DNA of 64,000 nucleotides. It comes from Luteimonas rhizosphaericola (GTDB lineage: Bacteria > Pseudomonadota > Gammaproteobacteria > Xanthomonadales > Xanthomonadaceae). Below are positions 52,038-61,171 of this stretch, one piece after another. Location: positions 639,678-703,677 of the forward strand of contig NZ_JARXRN010000028.1 in assembly GCF_029888045.1 (NCBI RefSeq), written 5' to 3'. The notes under the pieces are model-generated. The model saw only the letters and a list, made by a program, of their open reading frames with translations, ran no database searches and was not told the DNA's origin. The position numbers and the translations under genes are program-made. How positions within the stretch are numbered: position 1 is the stretch's first letter; each line of letters opens with the position of its first letter.

Positions 52038-53086
52038 GCGCGGGATTCGCCAGCGGACTGGCGGCGCTGGGCGACCTGTTCGCCTGGCCCTGGTGGCTGC
52101 TGGCCATTCCGCTGCCCTGGCTCGCGCGCCGCTGGCTGCCGCCGGTGCGGGACTCCCAGCCGGCGCTGCGGGCGCCGTGGGGCGCGCGGCTGCAGGGTAT
52201 CGCGCAGGCCGGCCCTGCGCGCGGCGTGCGGAAGATGCCGTGGCTGGCCTGGCTGGCGTGGACGCTGCTGTGCGTCGCCGTGGCGCGACCGCAGTCGCCG
52301 GGCGAGGCGGTGCAGCCGCCGGCCTCGGGACGCGAACTGATGCTCGCGGTGGACCTGTCGGGCAGCATGGGCGAGGAAGACATGCGCGTGGGCGGCCGCG
52401 TGGTCGATCGCCTGACCGCCGCCAAGGCGGTGCTCGCCGACTTTCTCGACCGGCGCGCGGGCGATCGCGTCGGCCTGATCGTGTTCGGCCAGCGCGCCTA
52501 TGCGCTGGCGCCGCTGACGCTCGACCGCGACAGCGTGCGGGCCCAACTGCTCGACAGCGTGGTCGGGCTGGCGGGGCGCGAGACCGCCATCGGCGACGCG
52601 ATCGGGCTCGCGGTCAAGCGCCTTCGCGGCCAGCCGGGCGGCCAGCGCGTGCTGGTGCTGCTGACCGACGGCGTCAACACCGCGGGCCAGCTGGATCCGG
52701 AGAAGGCCGCCGAACTCGCGCGCGAACATGGCGTGCGCATCCATACCGTCGCCTTCGGTGGCGACGGCGCCGCGCTCGGCATGTTCGGCATGCAGCTGCC
52801 GTCCGGCGCGGCGGAAATCGACGAGGCCGCACTGCAGCGGATCGCCGCCGCGACCGGCGGGCGCGCGTTCCGCGCCCGCGATACCGACCAGCTCGCGGGC
52901 ATCTACGCCGAGATCGACCGGCTGGAGCCGGTGCTGCGCCCTGGCGAGACGGTGCGCCCGAAGATCGAACGCTACCCGTGGCCGCTGGGGGCCGCGCTGC
53001 TGCTCGGGCTGCTGGCGACCTGGCGCCGGCCACGGCAACGCCTGCGCGCCGCGTCCGCGGCCGGAGTCCGGGAGCCGGCGGCATGA
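52034..53086 (+). CDS. VWA domain membrane protein BatA-like
   Basis: Protein of 350 residues: N-terminal hydrophobic segments, a von Willebrand A domain with intact MIDAS DLSGS (107-111) and TDG (LVLLTDGVNTAG), and a C-terminal membrane helix (PLGAALLLGLLATW). It should bind a divalent metal and a partner protein at the inner membrane. The domain and operon position match BatA. The ATG at 52034 overlaps the DUF4381 stop. Confidence 0.9.
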   Translation: MSAGFASGLAALGDLFAWPWWLLAIPLPWLARRWLPPVRDSQPALRAPWGARLQGIAQAGPARGVRKMPWLAWLAWTLLCVAVARPQSPGEAVQPPASGRELMLAVDLSGSMGEEDMRVGGRVVDRLTAAKAVLADFLDRRAGDRVGLIVFGQRAYALAPLTLDRDSVRAQLLDSVVGLAGRETAIGDAIGLAVKRLRGQPGGQRVLVLLTDGVNTAGQLDPEKAAELAREHGVRIHTVAFGGDGAALGMFGMQLPSGAAEIDEAALQRIAAATGGRAFRARDTDQLAGIYAEIDRLEPVLRPGETVRPKIERYPWPLGAALLLGLLATWRRPRQRLRAASAAGVREPAA

Positions 53087-54843
53087 CCGAGGTTCTTGCC
53101 GCGCTGCATTTCCTGCGGCCGCAGTGGCTGTGGGCGCTGCTCGCGCTGCCGCCGCTGGCGGCGTGGTGGCTGGCGCAGCGTCGCCGAGCTGGCATCTGGC
53201 GCGCGCACGTGGATGCCCACCTGCTGCCGCACCTGGTCGAGCAGGGCGTCGTGCGGCGCGGCGCGGGCGCGATCGCGCTGCGACTGCTGGCCGTCGCGCT
53301 CGCGGTACTCGCGCTCGCCGGCCCGAGTTGGCGGCAGGGCGAGGCCCCGGTGCAGCCGTCGGCGGGCGCGCTGGTGGTCGCGTTCGACCTGTCGGACGCG
53401 ATGCTGGCGCCCGACCTGCCGCCCTCGCGCCTGCTCCAGGCGCGCGCTTGGCTGGACAGCTTCCTGCGTTCGCGCGACGGCGAGGTCGGGCTGGTCGCTT
53501 TCTCTGACGACGCCTACACCGTCGCGCCGCTCACCGACGATGCGGCCAACGTGGCGATCTTCATCGATGCCTTGGCGCCCGACGTGATGCCGGTGGATGG
53601 CCACCGGCCGGAGCGCGCGATCCATGCCGCCATGGCGCTGCTCGCCCAGGCCGGCCACCACAGTGGCGACATCCTGCTGGTCACGCATGCGGCCGATGCC
53701 GCGGCGGAAGGCGCCGCCGCACGGGCGCTCGGCGCGGGCTTCCGGGTGTCGGTGCTCGGGCTGGGCCGCCCTGCCGGCGCCAGCTACCGGGCGCGCGACG
53801 GCAGCCTGCGTCCGTCGCGCCTGGACGCCACGTCGCTGCAGCGCGTTGCCGCCGCCGGCGGCGGCCGCTATGCGACCTTGGCGTCGGGGATGCCCGGACT
53901 CGAACTGCCAGCCGATCCCGATCCCTCGGCGACACGGGCGGGGGCGCACGCGACCGGCAGCACGCAGGCGTGGCGTGACGAAGGCTACTGGCTGCTGATC
54001 CCGCTGCTCCTGCTCGGGCTGTTCGCCTTCCGGCGAGGGTCCGCGCTGGTGGCACTCACCGCCTGCCTGCTGGTGCCCGTGCCGGCGCTGCGCGCCGCCG
54101 AGCCACCTGACGGCACCGCTTGGCGGCGACCCGACCAGGTCGAACACGCGCGCATGCGCGAGGGGCTGGACGCGTATCGCGCCGGCCGCCTCGACGAAGC
54201 CGAACGCACCTGGCGAGCGCTGCCCGGCGCCGAGGCCGCCTACAACCGCGGCAATGCGCTGGCGCGCGCGGGACGGCTGGAGCAGGCGATCGCGGCGTAT
54301 GACGAGGCGCTGAGGCAGCAGCCGGGCATGGAGGACGCGATCGCCAACCGAGCCGTGGTGCAGGCCGCGCTGCAGCGCGATCCGCCTCAGGGTCGCGGCG
54401 CGGCGAGGCAGGATCCGGAGGCCGGCGAGGAGCGTTCCGGCGAGGAGGCGGGAGGCGGCGAGGACGCGCAGCCCGCGGACGGCGACGGCCAGCCGGGCGA
54501 CGCCGGCACGCCACCGCCTGGCCGGCAGCCGGACGAGCCGCGCGAGCAACGTCCCGAACCCGACCGCGCGCCCGAGGCGCCCGACGACCCGCAGGCGCAG
54601 GACCAGGCCGATGCCGCCCAGCGCCAGCGCATGCAGCAGGCGCTGGGCGAGGGCGAACAGGCGACGGAAGACGGCGAGACGACCCCCGGCGACCCCGAGC
54701 GTGCCGAGACCGACGCCGAGCGCGAACGTCGCCAGGCCGGCGAGGCCTGGCTGCGGCGCGTACCCGACGACCCGGGCGGCCTGCTGCGCGCGCGCTTCCG
54801 CCTGGAATACGAACGCCGCACCGGCCGCAGGAGTGCGCCATGA
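53083..54843 (+). CDS. VWA-TPR fusion protein (BatB-BatC-like)
   Basis: Protein of 586 residues combining a BatB-like part with a BatC-like part. The first half has N-terminal membrane segments, a VWA domain with DLSDA at 102-106 (the last MIDAS Ser is Ala), and membrane helices near 305-345. The second half has a TPR pair (MREGLDAYRAGRLDEAERTWRALPGAEAAYNRGNALARAGRLEQAIAAYDEALRQQPG) followed by a long Glu/Gln/Pro/Asp-rich disordered region, ending with a conserved WLRRVPDDPGGLLRARFRLEYERR. VWA-TPR fusions of this type are common in Proteobacteria. The altered MIDAS suggests weak or no metal binding. Confidence 0.88.
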   Translation: MTEVLAALHFLRPQWLWALLALPPLAAWWLAQRRRAGIWRAHVDAHLLPHLVEQGVVRRGAGAIALRLLAVALAVLALAGPSWRQGEAPVQPSAGALVVAFDLSDAMLAPDLPPSRLLQARAWLDSFLRSRDGEVGLVAFSDDAYTVAPLTDDAANVAIFIDALAPDVMPVDGHRPERAIHAAMALLAQAGHHSGDILLVTHAADAAAEGAAARALGAGFRVSVLGLGRPAGASYRARDGSLRPSRLDATSLQRVAAAGGGRYATLASGMPGLELPADPDPSATRAGAHATGSTQAWRDEGYWLLIPLLLLGLFAFRRGSALVALTACLLVPVPALRAAEPPDGTAWRRPDQVEHARMREGLDAYRAGRLDEAERTWRALPGAEAAYNRGNALARAGRLEQAIAAYDEALRQQPGMEDAIANRAVVQAALQRDPPQGRGAARQDPEAGEERSGEEAGGGEDAQPADGDGQPGDAGTPPPGRQPDEPREQRPEPDRAPEAPDDPQAQDQADAAQRQRMQQALGEGEQATEDGETTPGDPERAETDAERERRQAGEAWLRRVPDDPGGLLRARFRLEYERRTGRRSAP

Positions 54844-56516
54844 CCCGTATCGCAGCATGGCTCGTCGCCTGGACGCTCGCGCTGGCCGCAGCCGCGCCGA
54901 CGCAGGCGGCGACCCGCGCGTGGCTGGACCGCGACCGCATCGAAGTCGGCGAGACCACCACCCTCAACATCGAGACCGACCAGGCCACTGCGCAGATGCC
55001 CGCGTTCGCCGAACTGGTGCCGGATTTCGTGCTCAGCGGGCACAGCAGCAGTCGCGGCACCGAGGTCGCCAACGGCCAGGTGCGCGCGCGGGTCCTGTTC
55101 GCGGTGGCGCTGCAGCCGCGGCGCGAGGGCCTGATGACGGTGCCGGCGCTGCGCGTGGGCGACGAATCGACCGCGCCGCTCACGCTCACCGTGGTGCCGG
55201 CCTCCACCGCGCCGGCGCGCGCAGGGCAGCCGGTGTTCATCGAGAGCGAGGCCGACACCCGTTCGCCGTGGGTGCAGCAGTCGGTGGGCTACACCTTGCG
55301 GCTGTACTACGCCACGCCGCTGGTGTCGGGCCAGCTCGACCAGCCGGCGCCCGAGGGTGCGGCGCTGCAGCGCGTGGGCAGCGACCTGCAGTACAGCCGC
55401 GAACTCGCCGGCCGCCGCTATACCGTGGTCGAGCGCCGCTTCGTGATCATCCCCGAACGCAGCGGCACGCTCACCATTCCCGGTGCGCGCTTCGAGGGCA
55501 CCGGTGTCGGCGGCTTCTTCGACGACATGTTCGGCGACGGCCGCCGCGCGCTGCAGGCCAACGGTCCGCCGACGATCCTGCAGGTGCGCGCCGCGCCGGA
55601 CGCCGCGCCGCAGCCGTGGCTGCCGCTGCACGGGCTGGAGCTGCGCTACCTCGCCACGCCGCAGTCGCTGCGCGCCGGCGAGGCGGCCACCATCGACGTC
55701 GAACTCGTGGCCGACGGCGCCTCGGCCAGCCAGGTCCCCGACCTGACGCTGCCCGCGATCGACGGCGCGCAGGTGTTCCCGGAACCGCCGCAGGTGGACG
55801 AGGCGTTCGAGCGCGGCCGCCCGCGTACGCGCGTCACCCGGCGCTTCGCGGTGGTGCCGACGCAGGCGGGAACCCTGCGGGTCGCCGGCCCGCGCCTGCA
55901 ATGGTGGGACGTGCGCGCCGGCACGGCGCGGACCGCGACGGTGCCGGCGCTGGAACTCGAAGTCGCGCCGGGCGACAGCGCCGTCGCGCCGGTGGACGAT
56001 GCCGCCCAGGCCGCGTTCGAGGCCGGGCGCGGCGACGCCGCCACAGGCGATGTCCGCACGTGGCGCTGGCTGGCGATGGCCTTCGCGCTGCTGTGGCTGG
56101 GCACGCTGGCCTGGTGGCTGCGCGAGCGGCGAACGGCAAGCGCCGCGCGGCCGCTTTCAGGGGCGGACGCGGTGGCCGACGCTGCGCCCGGCGGCGCCCC
56201 GTCGACCTCGGCGCGCGACCTCCAGCGCCTGCTGCAGACGGGCGACCTGGGCGAAGTGGAGCTCGCGTTGCTGCGGCTGGCGTCGCCACCCGCGCCCACG
56301 CTCGATGCGCTGTCGGAACGTCTCGACGCTGCGGCGCAGCGCGCTGCGATCGCGCGGTTGCAGGAGGCGCGCTGGAACGCGGGCGATCCGGCGGTCGCAC
56401 GCCAGGCGCTGCGCGAGGCTTTCGTCGCGGGGCCGCGCTGGCGTGCAGCGGTCGCGCCCGACGCCAGCGAACGGCTGCTGCCTCCGCTGTACCCGGGTCA
56501 GCGCGACGTACGCTGA
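54840..56516 (+). CDS. BatD-family exported protein
   Basis: Protein of 558 residues with a signal peptide (MTRIAAWLVAWTLALAAAAPTQA), a large beta-rich periplasmic part (ATRAWLDRDRIEVGETTTLNIETD...VVERRFVIIPERSGTLTIPGARFEGT) and a C-terminal membrane helix (WLAMAFALLWLGTLAWWL) with a cytoplasmic tail. This layout matches BatD/oxygen-tolerance proteins. The ATG at 54840 overlaps the previous TGA by 4 bp, so all six genes from moxR are probably one transcript. Confidence 0.87.
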   Translation: MTRIAAWLVAWTLALAAAAPTQAATRAWLDRDRIEVGETTTLNIETDQATAQMPAFAELVPDFVLSGHSSSRGTEVANGQVRARVLFAVALQPRREGLMTVPALRVGDESTAPLTLTVVPASTAPARAGQPVFIESEADTRSPWVQQSVGYTLRLYYATPLVSGQLDQPAPEGAALQRVGSDLQYSRELAGRRYTVVERRFVIIPERSGTLTIPGARFEGTGVGGFFDDMFGDGRRALQANGPPTILQVRAAPDAAPQPWLPLHGLELRYLATPQSLRAGEAATIDVELVADGASASQVPDLTLPAIDGAQVFPEPPQVDEAFERGRPRTRVTRRFAVVPTQAGTLRVAGPRLQWWDVRAGTARTATVPALELEVAPGDSAVAPVDDAAQAAFEAGRGDAATGDVRTWRWLAMAFALLWLGTLAWWLRERRTASAARPLSGADAVADAAPGGAPSTSARDLQRLLQTGDLGEVELALLRLASPPAPTLDALSERLDAAAQRAAIARLQEARWNAGDPAVARQALREAFVAGPRWRAAVAPDASERLLPPLYPGQRDVR

Positions 56517-56662
56517 CGCCGCGGGTGATCCCGCGTCGGGCGTCGAACCGCAGCCTGCACCAGGCAACGCGTCGGGTGCCAGCGGGGGCGCCTGCGGAGG
56601 ATCCCGCACGCATCGCGGCCTGCACCGTCTCCGCGCAGCACGGGCCTCACACGCCCCGTGGC

Positions 56663-56679
56663 TTATACGTATGCCGCGC
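56663..56679 (+). promoter_or_regulatory. Partial match to the glucan-locus 17-mer
   Basis: The ten-base core ATACGTATGC and the final GC of the twin operators occur here (12 of 17 bases), 115 bp before the symporter gene. The core is palindromic by itself, so the match may be chance or a site for another LacI-type regulator. The rest of 56517-56793 shows no gene. Confidence 0.25.
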
Positions 56680-56793
56680 GCGGCGGATCCGGCGCCGCGC
56701 CTGGCCCGCATGCCGGTGCGGCGCTGGCGCGGCGGAGGGCCGGCGGGCGCGGTTTGCTAAGCTGCCCCATTCGTTGCAACCGAGACCGAGCCG

Positions 56794-58110
56794 ATGAGCG
56801 AACCGTCCACGCCTGCGGCCAAGACGCGCATGCCCCTGCACTGGAAGATCGCGATCGGCTTCGGCGTCGGCCTGCTGCTCGGACTGTTCGTGCACTACGG
56901 CATCGGCGCGGATGCGCCGTGGGTCGGGGCGCTCACGCAATACGTGACCACGCCGTTCTCGCAGCTGTTCCTGAGCCTGATCTTCATGCTGATCGTGCCG
57001 CTGCTGTTCTCGGCGCTCGTGGTGGGCGTGTCGGAGATGGGCGACGTCGGCTCGCTCGGGCGCATCGGCTGGCGCACGCTGGCCTACACCATCGTGCTGT
57101 CGGGCCTGGCGGTGCTGCTGGGCTTGGTGATGGTCAACGTGTTCCATCCCGGCACCGGGGTCGATCCCGCGCTGGCGCAGCAGCTGCTGGCCGAAGGCGC
57201 CGAGCGCACCGAGGCGATCGTGCGCGACAGCGCCACCCAGCCCAAGGGCATGGAGATGCTGCTGTCGATCGTGCCGCAGAACGTGATCGGCGCGGCGTCC
57301 AACAACGCCAACATCATCGCGCTGATGTTCTTCGCGCTGATGTTCGGGATCGGCCTGGTGCTGACCCAGACCGCGCAGACCTCGGTGCTCAAGCGCGGCA
57401 TCGAGGGCCTGTTCCAGATCTCCATGACGCTGATCGGCCTGGTGATCCGGCTGGCGCCCTATGCGGTGTTCTGCTTCATGTTCAACCTCGCGGTGCTGTT
57501 CGGCTGGGACCTGCTGCTGCGCCTGGGCGCGTACGTGCTGGTCGTGGTCGGCGCGCTCGCGATCCACATGCTGGTGACCTATTCGCTGGCGCTGCGCGCG
57601 ATCGGCGGCTGGTCGCCGCTGGCGTTCTTCAAGGGCGTGCAGGAAGCCATGCTGATGGCGTTCTCCACCGCGTCGAGCAACGCCACCCTGCCGACCGCGC
57701 TGAAGGTGGCCGACGAGAACCTCAAGCTGCCGAAGAAGGTCTCGCGCTTCGTGCTGACCATCGGCGCCACCGCCAACCAGAACGGCACCGCGCTGTTCGA
57801 GGGCGTGACGGTGATCTTCCTGGCCCAGTTCTTCAACGTCGACCTCACGCTCGGCCAGCAGGTCATGGTGATGCTGGTGTGCATCCTCGGCGGCATCGGT
57901 ACCGCGGGCGTGCCTTCGGGTTCGCTGCCGGTGGTGGCCCTGATCTGCGCGATGGTCGGCGTGCCGCCGGAGGGCATCGGCCTGGTGCTGGGCGTGAACC
58001 ACTTCCTCGACATGTGCCGGACCACGGTCAACGTCACCGGCGACCTGGGCATCGCGGCGCTGGTGTCGAAGGGCGAGCGCGACTCGGAGGTCGATCTCGC
58101 GGCCGCGTAG
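56794..58110 (+). CDS. SLC1-type dicarboxylate/amino acid:cation symporter
   Basis: Inner-membrane secondary transporter of 438 residues with about eight hydrophobic helices and two re-entrant loops. The family motifs are present: the serine-rich loop AFSTASSNATLPTAL, then TANQNGTALFEG (NMDGT-like) and HFLDMCRTTVNVTGD. Substrates in this family are C4-dicarboxylates, glutamate, aspartate or neutral amino acids; NQNGT and DMCRTTVNV are compatible with several of these. It is not in an obvious operon. Confidence 0.9.
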   Translation: MSEPSTPAAKTRMPLHWKIAIGFGVGLLLGLFVHYGIGADAPWVGALTQYVTTPFSQLFLSLIFMLIVPLLFSALVVGVSEMGDVGSLGRIGWRTLAYTIVLSGLAVLLGLVMVNVFHPGTGVDPALAQQLLAEGAERTEAIVRDSATQPKGMEMLLSIVPQNVIGAASNNANIIALMFFALMFGIGLVLTQTAQTSVLKRGIEGLFQISMTLIGLVIRLAPYAVFCFMFNLAVLFGWDLLLRLGAYVLVVVGALAIHMLVTYSLALRAIGGWSPLAFFKGVQEAMLMAFSTASSNATLPTALKVADENLKLPKKVSRFVLTIGATANQNGTALFEGVTVIFLAQFFNVDLTLGQQVMVMLVCILGGIGTAGVPSGSLPVVALICAMVGVPPEGIGLVLGVNHFLDMCRTTVNVTGDLGIAALVSKGERDSEVDLAAA

Positions 58111-58180
58111 CGAGTCCGCGACACGGTTGCAGCGGTATCGGTTGCGGCCGAAAGCACGTCGAATCCGCGTCCGCCCGCCA

Positions 58181-58198
58181 CATGTCCGGCGGGACATG
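58181..58198. promoter_or_regulatory. Inverted repeat before tkt
   Basis: CATGTCC (58181-58187), GGCG, GGACATG (58192-58198), a perfect 7-bp inverted repeat 56 bp upstream of tkt. It could be an operator or the weak end of the symporter transcript. Confidence 0.3.
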
Positions 58199-58254
58199 GG
58201 ACAATGGCCGCGCCCCGGTTCGTGGGCATTCCCCGCAGCGCATCCATCCCGCCC

Positions 58255-60243
58255 ATGACCCAGCCCAGCCGCAGAGACCTCGCCAACGCCATCCGTTTCC
58301 TCGCCATCGACGGCGTCGAGGCGGCCAAATCCGGCCACCCCGGCATGCCCATGGGCATGGCCGACATCGCCGAGGTGCTGTGGAACGATTTCCTGCGGCA
58401 CAGCCCGGACAACCCGAAGTGGGCCAACCGCGACCGCTTCATCCTGTCCAACGGCCACGGCTCGATGCTGCAGTACGCGCTGCTGCACCTGGCCGGCTAC
58501 GACCTGTCGATCGACGAGATCAAGCGCTTCCGCCAGCTGGAGTCGAAGACCCCGGGCCACCCCGAGAACTTCATGACGCCCGGCATCGAGACCACCACCG
58601 GTCCGCTGGGGCAGGGGTTCGCCAATGCGGTGGGTTTCGCGCTCGCGGAGAAGCTGCTGGCGCAGCGCTACAACAAGCCGGGCCTGGACGTGGTCGACCA
58701 CCGCACCTGGGTGTTCATGGGCGACGGCTGCCTGATGGAAGGCGTCTCGCACGAGGCCGCGTCGCTGGCCGGCACCTGGGGCCTGGGCAAGCTGGTCGCG
58801 TTCTGGGACGACAACGGCATCTCGATCGACGGCGAGGTCAAGGGCTGGTTCACCGACGACACGCCGGCGCGATTCGAGGCCTACGGCTGGCGCGTGATCC
58901 GCGGCGTGGACGGCCACGATCCGCAGGAGATCCGCACCGCGATCGAGACCGCGCTCAAGCACGGCGACAGGCCGACCCTGGTCTGCTGCCGCACCACGAT
59001 CGGCTTCGGCTCGCCGGCCAAGGCGGGCAAGGAATCCTCGCACGGCGCGCCGCTGGGCAAGGACGAGGTCGAGGCCACGCGCAAGGCGCTGGGCTGGAGC
59101 CATGGCCCGTTCGAGGTGCCCGAGGCGATCGCCGGGGCCTGGCGCGCGAACGCGAAGGGTGCCGAGCTCGAAGCGGAATGGAACGCGCTGTTCGAGCGTT
59201 ACGCCGCGCAGAATCCGGCCGAGGCCGAGGAGCTGCAGCGTCGCCTGCGCAGCGAACTGCCGGCCGACTTCGCCGCGGCGGCCGATGCCTACATCGCGAA
59301 GCTGCAGGCCGAGGGCCCGGTCGTGGCCTCGCGCAAGGCGTCGCAGATGGCGATCGAGGCCTACGCGCCGCTGCTGCCGGAGCTGATCGGCGGCTCGGCC
59401 GACCTGGCGCACTCCAACCTCACACTGTGGAAGGGCAGCCAGCCGGTCACCGGCGGCACGCCCAACGCCAACTACATCAACTACGGCGTGCGCGAGTTCG
59501 GCATGACCGCGATCGCCAACGCGCTGTCGATGCACGGCGGCTTCATCCCCTACGACGCCACCTTCCTGGTGTTCAGCGACTACGCGCGCAACGCCGTGCG
59601 CATGAGCGCGCTGATGCGCTCGCACGCGATCCACGTCTACACCCACGATTCGATCGGGCTGGGCGAGGATGGTCCGACCCACCAGCCCATCGAGCACCTG
59701 GCCTCGCTGCGTTACATCCCCAACAACGACGTGTGGCGCCCCTGCGACGCGGTCGAATCGGCGGTTGCGTGGAAGGCCGCGATCCAGCGCATGGACGGCC
59801 CGGCCTGCCTGGTGTTCTCGCGCCAGAACCTGCAGCACCAGCCGCGCTCGGAGCAGCAGGTGGCGGACATCGCGCGCGGCGGCTACGTGCTGCGCGATTC
59901 GAACGGCACGCCGGAGATCATCCTGATCGCGACCGGGTCGGAGGTCGAACTCGCCACCCAGGCGGCCGACGTGCTCGGCGACAAGGTGCGCGTGGTGTCG
60001 ATGCCCTCGACCAACGTGTTCGAGCGGCAGGATGCGGCCTACCGCGAGTCGGTGCTGCCGACGTCGGTGCGCAGGCGCGTGGCGGTGGAGGCGGGCGTCA
60101 CCGGCTTCTGGCGCCAGTACGTGGGCCTGGACGGCGCGGTGGTCGGCATCGACAGCTTCGGCGCCAGCGCACCGGCGGGCGAGCTGTACAAGCACTTCGG
60201 CATCACCGTCGATGCGGTGGTGGAGACGGCGAAAGCGCTGTAG
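58255..60243 (+). CDS. tkt: Transketolase
   Basis: Thiamine-diphosphate enzyme of the pentose phosphate pathway, 662 residues. Motifs: [71 protein letters not shown], the ThDP motif [32 protein letters not shown], and [17 protein letters not shown]. The start at 58255 ([15 protein letters not shown]) was chosen because the 17 upstream in-frame codons do not resemble the family. Confidence 0.97.
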   Translation: MTQPSRRDLANAIRFLAIDGVEAAKSGHPGMPMGMADIAEVLWNDFLRHSPDNPKWANRDRFILSNGHGSMLQYALLHLAGYDLSIDEIKRFRQLESKTPGHPENFMTPGIETTTGPLGQGFANAVGFALAEKLLAQRYNKPGLDVVDHRTWVFMGDGCLMEGVSHEAASLAGTWGLGKLVAFWDDNGISIDGEVKGWFTDDTPARFEAYGWRVIRGVDGHDPQEIRTAIETALKHGDRPTLVCCRTTIGFGSPAKAGKESSHGAPLGKDEVEATRKALGWSHGPFEVPEAIAGAWRANAKGAELEAEWNALFERYAAQNPAEAEELQRRLRSELPADFAAAADAYIAKLQAEGPVVASRKASQMAIEAYAPLLPELIGGSADLAHSNLTLWKGSQPVTGGTPNANYINYGVREFGMTAIANALSMHGGFIPYDATFLVFSDYARNAVRMSALMRSHAIHVYTHDSIGLGEDGPTHQPIEHLASLRYIPNNDVWRPCDAVESAVAWKAAIQRMDGPACLVFSRQNLQHQPRSEQQVADIARGGYVLRDSNGTPEIILIATGSEVELATQAADVLGDKVRVVSMPSTNVFERQDAAYRESVLPTSVRRRVAVEAGVTGFWRQYVGLDGAVVGIDSFGASAPAGELYKHFGITVDAVVETAKAL

Positions 60244-60335
60244 CGAGCTGTCGTCTGTCGGCGCGATCGTTGTCGAGGCGGCGTCGCTCTCCGCGCGCAG
60301 TGGCGAGCCTCCGGACGCCCGCCACGGCCTGGCGA

Positions 60336-60410
60336 CCGGGAATCGCTTTCCGCTCGGTCGGGGCTCCTGCCCCGACTCGCGCGCAGGACATCCATGTCGC
60401 CGGGCCGCGG
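60336..60410 (-). repeat. Dispersed structured repeat, copy C (truncated)
   Basis: On the minus strand it keeps the second hairpin as GTCGGGGCAGGAGCCCCGAC, fully paired, and the outer GCGATTCCCGG arm. About 15 bp between the first palindrome and the other outer arm are missing relative to B and D, which destroys most of the outer stem. Confidence 0.65.
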
Positions 60411-60569
60411 CTCATCGCACGCGCGTTATCCGCCTTGCGGCCACTTTCGCAGTCGGCGGTGCAGCGGCAATTCTTCTTGCCGGGACGGCCTCCGGGACGC
60501 GGTTCTGACAGACGGCCGCGCGACGTGACATGAACGCAGCGAAGTCGTGTCGCCAGACTCGGGCATGAA

Positions 60570-60680
60570 CCGTGTCCTGCCGCCCGGGATTCGCGGCAAG
60601 CAAAACATGGATGTTTTGCGCGCGAGTCAGGGCAGGAGCCCTGACCGAGCGAAGAGCGAGTCCCGGGCGGCAGGACACGG
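60570..60680 (+). repeat. Dispersed structured repeat, copy D
   Basis: Most regular copy. The outer arms are a perfect 20-bp inverted repeat (CCGTGTCCTGCCGCCCGGGA at 60570-60589, complement at 60661-60680). Inside are CAAAACATGGATGTTTTG (60601-60618) and GTCAGGGCAGGAGCCCTGAC. Together they form a three-way junction. Confidence 0.8.
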
Positions 60681-60780
60681 TGTCCCTCCGAAGGCTCGGA
60701 ACGTCCTATGAGCCTCAAGACCCACCCATCGTGACGCGGCGTCGGTAACCGACCGTCGGAAGAAGATCTGCCGCGCGACC

Positions 60781-61098
60781 TCAGGAATTCGCGCGATCGT
60801 GCTTGCTGCCGCCGCGACAGGTCGGCGAGTCCGGCGCGCCGCCCGCCTGCGCCCATTCGCCGGGCGTGTAGGTGTGCAGGGCGAGGGCGTGGATCTCCTG
60901 CATGAGCGGCCCGAGCGTGCGGTAGACCGCCTGGTGGCGCTGCACCGGGCGGCGGCCGTCGAATGCATCGCTGACGATCACCGCCTTGTAGTGCGTCTCC
61001 AGCCCCCGGCTGTGCATGTGGCTTTCGTCGAGCACGTCGAGGTGCGCGGGCGACAAGGCCTGCAGGGCCTCGCGGAGGCGGTCGGCTTTCGTGGACAT
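60781..61098 (-). CDS. BolA-family protein
   Basis: Small protein of 105 residues with the BolA fold: LREALQALSPAHLDVLDESHMHSRGLETHYKAVIVSDAFDGRRPVQRHQAVYRTLGPLMQEIHALALHTYTPGEW. The HALALHTYTP segment with its conserved His is typical. BolA proteins work with monothiol glutaredoxins in iron-sulfur trafficking, and some act in stress-linked transcription. It shares its strand with the gene upstream, 73 bp away. The start at 61098 begins MSTKADRLREAL. Confidence 0.88.
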   Translation of the reverse strand: MSTKADRLREALQALSPAHLDVLDESHMHSRGLETHYKAVIVSDAFDGRRPVQRHQAVYRTLGPLMQEIHALALHTYTPGEWAQAGGAPDSPTCRGGSKHDRANS

Positions 61099-61171
61099 GG
61101 GTCGATGATACCTCCGTGCCGCCGCCGGACGCCCTGCCGGTGCGCCGCGATGGCGCACCACTGCGTTGCAT

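Larger units (their letters stand above)
60244..60780. other. Gene-free region between convergent tkt and bolA
   Basis: About 540 bp with no believable protein. It holds two inverted copies of the dispersed structured repeat, copy C (60336-60410) and copy D (60570-60680), which face opposite ways. No standard terminator with a T-run was found for tkt or bolA, so the repeats may supply the 3' ends. Confidence 0.6.

Noticed and set aside
56647..60195. Long minus-strand frame antisense to the symporter and transketolase
   Set aside because: Both sense genes have complete family motifs; the antisense product is His/Arg/Asp-rich low-complexity, as usual for GC-rich shadows.
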